DNA of 18,486 bases. Origin: SIG480 sp045614365. Lineage in GTDB: Bacteria; Bacillota; Clostridia; Oscillospirales; JAAYXM01. The number at the start of each line of letters is the position of its first letter. Position 1 is the stretch's first letter. The stretch lies in NCBI GenBank assembly GCA_045614365.1, contig JAZLCV010000069.1, positions 1 through 18,486 on the forward strand. The letters are read 5' to 3'. The translations under genes and the position numbers were made by a program. Positions 12,623 through 18,486 of the stretch are shown here, one piece after another. Below the pieces are notes generated by a model. The model had not been told where the DNA came from. It saw only the letters and a list, made by a program, of their open reading frames with translations, and ran no database searches.

Positions 12623-13807
12623 ATGGAATTTTCAACCAGAATATCGGCTCTTAAGCCTTCGGCAATAAGAGAAATTCTGAAAATGCCGAATGATCCGGAG
12701 CTTATTTCATTTGCGGCGGGAAATCCTGCACCGGACAGTTTTCCGGTAGATGAGATGAAGGCTATTGCAGCAAAAATATTTGATACCGCTGCGGCAAGCG
12801 CATTGCAGTATGGTGTCAGTGAAGGATATACGCCGCTTCGCGATATCACAAAGAAGCGTATGACGGAAAAATACGGCATTCTTTCTGGGAATGATGACCT
12901 TATCATTACCAGCGGTGGTCAGCAGGCAATAGAGATGACGGCAAAGATTTTCCTGAATGAGGGAGATGCTGTTATCTGCGAGGAGCCGGCTTTTGTCGGT
13001 GCTCTCAATGCTTTGCGTTCTTACGGTGCACGTCTTGTCGGTGTTCCTGTTGATGATAACGGCATGGATGTGGAGATCCTTGAAGAAAAGCTTAAAACAG
13101 AAAAAAACGTAAAGCTTATCTATACGATTCCGACCTTCCAGAACCCGACAGGAACAACTATGAGTCTTGAGCGCCGCAGAAAGGTACTTGAGCTTGCGGA
13201 AAAATACGATGTTATGATCCTTGAGGACAGCCCGTATTTTGAGCTTCGTTTCCGCGGTGAAAACGTTCCTACGATAAAAAGCATGGACAAAAACGGCAGA
13301 GTAATATTCTCCGGCTCTTATTCAAAAATTCTTTCTCCGGGAATACGTATAGGCTTTGCCTGTGCAAGCAATGAGATTATAAGCAAGCTTACCGTTGCAA
13401 AGCAGGTTTCAGATGTTCACACAAATCTGTTTTTCCAGATGCTTGCTGCAGAGTATCTCACGAGTTGCGATATTGATGCGCATATTGCTAAAATCCGCGA
13501 TATGTATCGTGTAAAGGCAGATAAAATGCTTGAGTGTATCGAAAAGAAGTTCTCTCCGAAGGTGAAGTTCACGCGTCCGGAGGGAGGACTTTTCATCTCC
13601 TGCACAATGCCCGATGGCTTTGACGGAGCAGAGCTCACAAACCGTGCAAAAGCCGCTAAGGTGGCTATCGTTCCCGGTGTTGCATTTGCCACTGATGATA
13701 CCAAAATTTATCCGACCTTCCGCCTTAATTTCTCGCTTCCGTCTCTTGATGAGATAGAGCGCGGAATTGATCGTCTCGCGAAGGTGGTAAATGAATATGT
13801 CGGTTGA
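12623..13807 (+). CDS. PLP-dependent class I/II aminotransferase (LysN/MocR-like fold)
   Basis: A 394-residue fold-type I aminotransferase moving an amino group between an amino acid and a 2-oxo acid. PLP-site marks: S-G-G-Q-Q-A-I-E (97-104), N-P-T-G (174-177), Asp202 and Tyr205 in L-E-D-S-P-Y, the Schiff-base Lys235 in S-G-S-Y-S-K, and the carboxylate-binding Arg367 in F-R-L-N-F. The sequence opens with I-S-F-A-A-G-N-P-A-P, as in 2-aminoadipate/branched-chain/aromatic aminotransferases related to the MocR catalytic domain, but there is no N-terminal GntR-type HTH. GGAGG at 12605-12609 is 13 nt from the ATG, rather far. trpS follows 16 nt later, so a role with aromatic amino acids is possible but not shown. 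Confidence 0.9.
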   Translation: MEFSTRISALKPSAIREILKMPNDPELISFAAGNPAPDSFPVDEMKAIAAKIFDTAAASALQYGVSEGYTPLRDITKKRMTEKYGILSGNDDLIITSGGQQAIEMTAKIFLNEGDAVICEEPAFVGALNALRSYGARLVGVPVDDNGMDVEILEEKLKTEKNVKLIYTIPTFQNPTGTTMSLERRRKVLELAEKYDVMILEDSPYFELRFRGENVPTIKSMDKNGRVIFSGSYSKILSPGIRIGFACASNEIISKLTVAKQVSDVHTNLFFQMLAAEYLTSCDIDAHIAKIRDMYRVKADKMLECIEKKFSPKVKFTRPEGGLFISCTMPDGFDGAELTNRAKAAKVAIVPGVAFATDDTKIYPTFRLNFSLPSLDEIERGIDRLAKVVNEYVG

Positions 13808-13823
13808 TTTCGGAGGTAAGAAT

Positions 13824-14837
13824 ATGGAAACGACAGAAAGAAAACAGCGCGTGTTTTCCGGAATTCAGCCCTCCGGAAACATCACAATGGGTAACTATAT
13901 GGGCGCGATTACAAACTGGGTTGCAATGCAGGATATTTATGACTGCCTTTTCTGCGTTGTAGATATGCACGCAATAACCGTGCGTCAGGACCCGAAGAAG
14001 CTCCGTGAGCAGACTCTCGCGCTTCTTGCACTTCTCATCGGATGCGGTCTTGATCCGGAAAAGAACATAATGTATATACAGAGCCATGTGCCTCAGCATG
14101 CCGAGCTTTCGTGGATACTTAACTGCTATACGATGTACGGTGAGCTTTCCCGTATGACGCAGTTCAAGGATAAATCCCAGAAGCATGCAGACAACATAAA
14201 CGCCGGTCTCTTTGATTATCCGGTGCTTATGGCTGCAGATATTCTTTTGTATAACGCAGATTACGTTCCGATAGGGGAGGATCAGAAACAGCATCTTGAG
14301 CTTGCTCGTAATATAGCTCAGCGTTTTAACAATCATCACGGTGATGTTTTCACCGTTCCGGAACCATATATTCCGAAAGTCGGCGGACGTATTATGAGTC
14401 TTGCTGAGCCTGATAAAAAGATGTCAAAGTCAGACGCAAACCCGAACGCATATATCCTTTTGATGGATAAGCCTGATGATATTATGCGTAAGTTTAAGCG
14501 TGCTGTTACCGACAGCGAAGCAAAGGTTGAATACCGCGAAGGAAAAAGCGGTGTAAATAACCTTATGACTATTTATTCCGTTGCAACAGGAAAGAGCATT
14601 CCCGAAATTGAGAATGAGTTTGCCGGAAAAGGCTATGGTGACTTTAAAACAGCGGTAGGTGAGGCTGTTGTTGAGATGCTTCGTCCGATTCGCGAAAAGA
14701 CCGAAGATGTTTTGAAGAATAAAGATTATCTTGAGGCTGTATATGCGAAAAATGCAGCATTTGCTTCACGTCTTGCTGAGCGTAATCTTGAAAAGATTCG
14801 TAAAAAAGTCGGATTTGTTGCAAAGCCGCGTGGCTAA
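13824..14837 (+). CDS. trpS: Tryptophan--tRNA ligase
   Basis: Class I aminoacyl-tRNA synthetase charging tRNA-Trp in the cytoplasm. The 337-residue length is normal. The ATP-binding HIGH-like motif appears as P-S-G-N-I-T-M-G-N-Y (16-25) and the second signature as K-M-S-K-S at 199-203. The tryptophan pocket region shows Y-P-V-L-M-A-A-D-I-L-L-Y (132-143) and the G-E-D-Q-K-Q-H (151-157) block. The frame is open from 13791, inside the aminotransferase, but GGAGG at 13812-13816 is 7 nt from the ATG at 13824 and homologs start close to R-V-F-S-G-I-Q-P-S-G. It sits second in a three-gene run with 15-16 nt gaps. No T-box or trp-type attenuator was found upstream. Confidence 0.97.
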   Translation: METTERKQRVFSGIQPSGNITMGNYMGAITNWVAMQDIYDCLFCVVDMHAITVRQDPKKLREQTLALLALLIGCGLDPEKNIMYIQSHVPQHAELSWILNCYTMYGELSRMTQFKDKSQKHADNINAGLFDYPVLMAADILLYNADYVPIGEDQKQHLELARNIAQRFNNHHGDVFTVPEPYIPKVGGRIMSLAEPDKKMSKSDANPNAYILLMDKPDDIMRKFKRAVTDSEAKVEYREGKSGVNNLMTIYSVATGKSIPEIENEFAGKGYGDFKTAVGEAVVEMLRPIREKTEDVLKNKDYLEAVYAKNAAFASRLAERNLEKIRKKVGFVAKPRG

Positions 14838-14852
14838 GAAGAGGTTTTTACA

Positions 14853-15926
14853 ATGGATAAATTGACTGTTATCAGGATGATAGCTGCGTTCCTTGTTTCG
14901 GGAGTATTGTCGTTTATTCTTACACCTGTTGCAAAACGCGTTGCACATAAAATCGGAGCGATTGATGTACCTAAGGATGAGCGGAGAATGCATAAAGAGC
15001 CGATACCGCGTCTTGGTGGACTTGCAGTTTTCTTTGCGTTTCTTGTTGCTGTAATTCTTTTGGTTCCGGTAGATATTGAGCTTCAGGGAATCTTGCTTGG
15101 TTCTGTTGTCATTGTTGTTCTTGGAGTGATAGACGATTCGGTATCGCTTCCTGCAATTGTAAAGCTGTTTGTTCAGATTGCGGCTGCGCTTATTGTTGTT
15201 TTGCACGGTGTGCGTATTGATGTTTTCTCCAATGTTAATTTGTTTAGCAATAATGCATATTTAAGTCTTGGAATGTGGTCTGCTCCGGTAACCGTTATAT
15301 GGATCGTTGCGATTACAAACGCAGTAAACCTTATTGACGGACTTGACGGTTTGTCGGTTGGTGTATGTACAATTGCATCAATATCATTGCTTCTGATATC
15401 TGCCATTGTTTCGGAGTTTATGATTGTGGTGATAATGGCAGCACTTGCAGGAGCGTGTATAGGCTTTTTGCCTTACAATATGAATCCTGCGAAAATCTTT
15501 GTCGGGGATACCGGGGCAACCTTCCTTGGCTTTATTCTTGCAACGATGTCTATACAGGGAATGTTCAAAACGTATGCAATTCTGTCATTTGCGGCACCCT
15601 TCCTTGTGCTCGGGCTTCCGATTTTTGATACGGCATTTGCAATATGCAGAAGATTGCTCCACGGACAGAGTCCTATGCAGGCGGATCGCGGGCATATCCA
15701 TCATCGCCTGATAGATGTAGGATTTAATCAAAAACAAACTGTTCTCATTTTGTATCTTATCAGCGGAATATTGGGAATTTCTGCCGTTCTGCTCACATCA
15801 AGCGGTGCTGTGCGTGCACTCTTGTTTGTAGTTGCTGTTCTTATTGCTGTAATAATAGGCATCAGAATATATAAGCACTTCGTCAAGCACGAGCGGATGA
15901 ATAAAGATGAACATACAAAAAAATAA
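14853..15926 (+). CDS. Polyprenyl-phosphate GlcNAc-1-phosphate transferase (TagO/WecA-type, MraY family)
   Basis: Integral membrane enzyme transferring GlcNAc-1-phosphate (or a related sugar phosphate) from UDP to undecaprenyl phosphate, the first step of wall teichoic acid or another wall polysaccharide. The 357 residues contain about ten or eleven hydrophobic segments. Family motifs in order: M-H-K-E-P-I-P-R-L-G-G (46-56), the Mg/lipid-site D-D-S-V-S-L-P (94-100), N-L-I-D-G-L-D-G-L (159-167), V-G-D-T-G-A-T-F-L-G (217-226) and the nucleotide-sugar loop A-D-R-G-H-I-H-H-R-L (277-286). H-I-H-H-R-L and the lack of MraY-specific blocks favour TagO/WecA over MraY. GAGG at 14841-14844 is 8 nt from the ATG. 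The C-terminal tail is basic. It is probably co-transcribed with trpS, a chance operon partner. Confidence 0.93.
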   Translation: MDKLTVIRMIAAFLVSGVLSFILTPVAKRVAHKIGAIDVPKDERRMHKEPIPRLGGLAVFFAFLVAVILLVPVDIELQGILLGSVVIVVLGVIDDSVSLPAIVKLFVQIAAALIVVLHGVRIDVFSNVNLFSNNAYLSLGMWSAPVTVIWIVAITNAVNLIDGLDGLSVGVCTIASISLLLISAIVSEFMIVVIMAALAGACIGFLPYNMNPAKIFVGDTGATFLGFILATMSIQGMFKTYAILSFAAPFLVLGLPIFDTAFAICRRLLHGQSPMQADRGHIHHRLIDVGFNQKQTVLILYLISGILGISAVLLTSSGAVRALLFVVAVLIAVIIGIRIYKHFVKHERMNKDEHTKK

Positions 15927-15965
15927 ATATTTCTGGAAAACAATATAAAAATTTAAAAACAAATC

Positions 15966-15998
15966 AAAAGCAAAGATTAAAAAGTCTTTGCTTTTTTT
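15966..15998 (+). terminator. Intrinsic terminator after the GlcNAc-1-phosphate transferase gene
   Basis: AAAAGCAAAGA (15966-15976) pairs over 11 bp with TCTTTGCTTTT (15985-15995), loop of 8 nt, with seven T in a row (15992-15998). The right arm also contains the -35 box of the next gene's promoter. Confidence 0.85.
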
Positions 15999-16016
15999 CT
16001 TCTTTTGGTGTATAAT
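15988..16016 (+). promoter_or_regulatory. Sigma-A promoter of the membrane AraC regulator
   Basis: TTGCTT (15988-15993) and a perfect TATAAT (16011-16016) are 17 bp apart. The -35 lies inside the terminator's right arm, so terminator and promoter share bases. Transcription would begin near 16023. Confidence 0.65.
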
Positions 16017-16063
16017 ACAAAAGTGAATACTTAAAAATTTGATGATTTTGTGAGGTGTGGGGT

Positions 16064-18304
16064 ATGAAAGACAGGCTTGATTTGTTTTTTGTTAAACTGC
16101 TCTGTTGGTTTTTGTGTATAATATTGATTATGACCGTTGCTTTCGGACTTGCCCGCGTGGCAGATTCCAAACGTGCGGAAGGGATAGCTTTCGAAAAATT
16201 GAATATTGAATTTACAGGCGGTGCGGAAAGCTTCCAGCGAACAGTGTCGCAAATGAGATTTGCAATGTCAGAGCTGTCGGTCAAGTTTGCTGCGAATAAT
16301 AAGTTTGAAGACGGTACATATATTGAAGATAACGTTCTTCGCGCCGATATGCGTGCTGTTCTGGTTGACCGGCGCCAGAATGAATTTTCCAAATATCTTT
16401 CAACTGCTTTTGTTGTTGATACCCTTAAATCGGGATATATATATGAGCTTACGGGAACGCTTACATCGGATGTGTTCTTTAACCAGTATTATGTAAATGA
16501 AGTATATACAAACGAATTCTGGCTGTCATCAATGTCATCGGGGAATGCTTTTTCAATTTTTCCGGCGCGCACATTTTCAACGGCACGTGAGGCAAAGCGT
16601 GTGGATGCAACGCTTCTGCCTGTAGCATACAAGCCTCAGAATGAAAGCAGGTATATTATTGTTATGATGCTTGATATGAACGCTATGGCAGAATGGTTCG
16701 GTTTTTCCGGATTAATATCAGAGAACGGGGAATTGCTTTATGTTTCGGCAGATGCTTCAAATGTAAGCAAGGATATGCTTCTTTCTGATGATACCAAAAC
16801 TGCCGATGAACATATTTTAAGGTTTTTCGATAATCAGAACGGAGATATTGAAGTTTTTAAGGTGATTACAAATCCGGAGCTTCAGAGCGTAAAGGGAAAT
16901 GCCGGTTTCATTTCAGTCATTATCTTTGCAGTATTTTTCCTAATTGCTGTAATACTTGCAGCAGTTTCGTCTCTGAGATATTCAAAGAAGGCGAAGGCTA
17001 TTGTGGACGAGCTTTCTGTAAATACCAATATCAAGTCTAAGTTTGAAAACGGGATAAAAAATTATGCTCAGCTTATAGAAGGGATACGGCTGGTAACTTC
17101 GCATGATATTAGGTCTGTTGTCGAAAACAACAATAAAGAGTCGGTGCTCGATTCGCTGTTTTTACAGTCGCGGATGCGTGATGTGTATGTCGGTATTGAC
17201 GATATTGAAGAAAATGCTGATGTAACAAGGTCTTTCTTTATGATGTATCTCCGTGTGAATTATAAGCAGGGGATTGATAGGTATATCGGAGACGATTCTG
17301 GGAAAGCTACGTTCTTTTTAAAACAGCTTATCGAAATGTACCTGGAAACATGGGGTGTGAAGGCTACAACGTTTCAGATTGAAAACAACGGAATAGTTTC
17401 TGTGTTTGATATCGGTGAAGGGTTTTCCGGAGAAAAGGATATTGTTGAAAGTATTGTTTCTAAGCTCTCAAATGAATCAGAGTATGCGTTTTTTACAGTA
17501 GCGGTTTCTGGAATTTATAACGGAATAGAGAATATCAAACGTGTTTATGATGTTCTTATTGATATATCCGGACATACGCGTCCCGTACCTGAAACCCAGG
17601 TTCTTTATGAGGGGGAAGTTACCCGTGGGGGAGGAAGATTTTATTTTTCCGTTGAGGAAATGGGAAAGCTTTCCGCTCTCTTGCAGAACGGAGTTCTTGA
17701 GGATGTAAAGCATAAGGTTGATGAGATTTTGGATTACAACATAAAAAAGAATATAAACAGCTTTGAGTTATATCTGTTGTGTACTGAAGTTATTAATTGT
17801 GGTGTAAAGCTTTTAAACCGTACACTGCATGCGCTTCCGCAAAACATCAATCTTTCAAATGTGTACCGCGGGCTTGAAAAAGCATACACGCCGGAAGAGT
17901 ATAATGAGGTGTGCGTGGCGTTTCTTGGTGATGTTATGGAGTATCTGCGTCAGAATAAGCGTGAGGATGATTATATAATAAGTTATATTCTCGATTATGT
18001 GGATAACCATTATGCCGAAGATATATACTTGAATTTGTTTGCGGAAAAGCTTAAGCTTACGGGAGCGTACATTTCTTCATATTTTAAAGAGAAGATGAAC
18101 GTTAATTTAAGCGACTATGTAAATAACTACAGAATCAAGAAAGCTCTTGAGCTCAGCAAGAATCCTCAGAACAAGAATAAAGACATAGCGGCGATGGTAG
18201 GCTTGCCAAATATAAATACGTTTATACGCTTGTTTAAAAAGTATACCGGATGCACTCCGGGGGAATATCGCAAGAAGCATTTTGGCGATGACTATAAAAA
18301 ATGA
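16064..18304 (+). CDS. Membrane-anchored AraC-type sensor/transcription regulator
   Basis: A 746-residue one-component signal transducer of the YesS/YtdP type. A TM helix at about 8-30 is followed by a roughly 250-residue extracytoplasmic sensor region (about 31-280), probably dCache-like in layout. A second TM helix lies at about 282-303, then a cytoplasmic linker (304-635), then a C-terminal double AraC HTH (about 637-738). The HTH region shows I-L-D-Y-V-D-N-H-Y (642-650), A-E-K-L-K-L-T-G-A-Y-I-S-S-Y-F-K (660-675), I-A-A-M-V-G-L-P (708-715) and the closing T-P-G-E-Y-R-K. GAGG at 16052-16055 is 8 nt from the ATG at 16064; an in-frame GTG at 16055 overlaps it and is rejected. Homologs generally sit beside sugar ABC transporter or glycosidase genes that they activate, so its target is probably beyond 18486. 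Confidence 0.88.
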   Translation: MKDRLDLFFVKLLCWFLCIILIMTVAFGLARVADSKRAEGIAFEKLNIEFTGGAESFQRTVSQMRFAMSELSVKFAANNKFEDGTYIEDNVLRADMRAVLVDRRQNEFSKYLSTAFVVDTLKSGYIYELTGTLTSDVFFNQYYVNEVYTNEFWLSSMSSGNAFSIFPARTFSTAREAKRVDATLLPVAYKPQNESRYIIVMMLDMNAMAEWFGFSGLISENGELLYVSADASNVSKDMLLSDDTKTADEHILRFFDNQNGDIEVFKVITNPELQSVKGNAGFISVIIFAVFFLIAVILAAVSSLRYSKKAKAIVDELSVNTNIKSKFENGIKNYAQLIEGIRLVTSHDIRSVVENNNKESVLDSLFLQSRMRDVYVGIDDIEENADVTRSFFMMYLRVNYKQGIDRYIGDDSGKATFFLKQLIEMYLETWGVKATTFQIENNGIVSVFDIGEGFSGEKDIVESIVSKLSNESEYAFFTVAVSGIYNGIENIKRVYDVLIDISGHTRPVPETQVLYEGEVTRGGGRFYFSVEEMGKLSALLQNGVLEDVKHKVDEILDYNIKKNINSFELYLLCTEVINCGVKLLNRTLHALPQNINLSNVYRGLEKAYTPEEYNEVCVAFLGDVMEYLRQNKREDDYIISYILDYVDNHYAEDIYLNLFAEKLKLTGAYISSYFKEKMNVNLSDYVNNYRIKKALELSKNPQNKNKDIAAMVGLPNINTFIRLFKKYTGCTPGEYRKKHFGDDYKK

Positions 18305-18486
18305 TTGGTATTTTGCGGTAAATGTGTAAATATTATGTCGTTTTTCAACGATTGTTAACGAGTTGTTAAGCGTGTAAAAGTGTGCGAATTTGTTATAAAA
18401 AAAGCAAAAAATATAAAATGTGCTGTTTTTTTAAGAAAAAAGTTCCAAACATATAGACTACGTTATCATTTATTGTATTCATAATT
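18305..18486. other. AT-rich intergenic end with repeated TTGTTA words
   Basis: No open frame or terminator hairpin of note is seen. TTGTTAA occurs at 18352-18358 and 18363-18369, an 11-bp phased direct repeat, and TTGTTA again at 18390-18395. TATAAA-like words follow at 18394-18399 and 18411-18416 without a well-spaced -35. It may be the control region of a gene beyond the window, where an AraC protein would bind direct repeats. Confidence 0.4.

Noticed and set aside
13725..14339. 204-residue open frame on the minus strand across the aminotransferase/trpS junction
   Set aside because: Both sense genes have complete active-site motifs; the antisense frame shows no family features.
1..18486. 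CRISPR array, tRNA, rRNA, insertion sequence or prophage genes
   Set aside because: No regularly spaced repeats, cloverleaf-like genes, transposase or integrase motifs were seen; this was by eye only, without a search tool.

Overview
The window looks like chromosomal DNA of an anaerobic member of the Bacillota, class Clostridia, possibly an uncultured gut lineage. The reasons are the AGGAGG-type ribosome binding sites, sigma-A promoters with 17-bp spacers, many hairpin-plus-U-tract terminators, moderate to low GC, and the gene families present (class I Fe-S fumarase subunit, TPP-riboswitch ThiT, TagO/WecA-type transferase, AraC regulators of the YesN/YesS style). No mobile element, CRISPR array, tRNA or rRNA was seen. 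The six-member metabolic set described below is the least ordinary part.

Layout. 1-1783: the 3' part of a class I fumarate/tartrate dehydratase alpha subunit (5' end outside the window), then two short chromate-transporter halves that overlap by 4 bp. 1859-2796: a cysteine-free, Thr-rich DUF11-repeat protein with no signal peptide, closed by two tandem hairpins. 2942-7304: a Gfo/Idh/MocA-type oxidoreductase and a D-2-hydroxyacid dehydrogenase, then an AraC regulator with its own promoter followed closely by an enolase-superfamily enzyme. 7305-8246 (minus): an S1-domain RNA-binding protein. 8365-10682: a TIM-barrel sugar isomerase/epimerase (minus) divergent from an 11-TM sodium:neurotransmitter-symporter-type transporter (plus), sharing a 170-bp promoter region that contains an inverted repeat. 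10726-11679 (minus): an RluA-family pseudouridine synthase. 11767-12534: a consensus promoter, TPP riboswitch, intrinsic terminator and thiT. 12549-15926: a PLP aminotransferase, trpS and a polyprenyl-phosphate GlcNAc-1-phosphate transferase with 15-16 nt gaps, probably one operon. 16064-18304: a membrane-anchored AraC-type sensor-regulator whose likely target would lie beyond the window.

How the genes may work together (inference). The genes between 2942 and 10682, apart from the S1 protein, read as a catabolic set for an unidentified polyol, sugar acid or glycoside. They comprise two NAD(P)-type dehydrogenases, an enolase-superfamily racemase/dehydratase/cycloisomerase, a TIM-barrel isomerase, a secondary Na+-coupled transporter and a dedicated AraC regulator. 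Three of the enzymes depart from their textbook active-site motifs, so the substrate cannot be read from homology. This is the best candidate here for an undescribed pathway. The other segments are mostly ordinary housekeeping. Several starts were moved inward from the longest possible reading frame because a Shine-Dalgarno site, promoter or riboswitch decides them.
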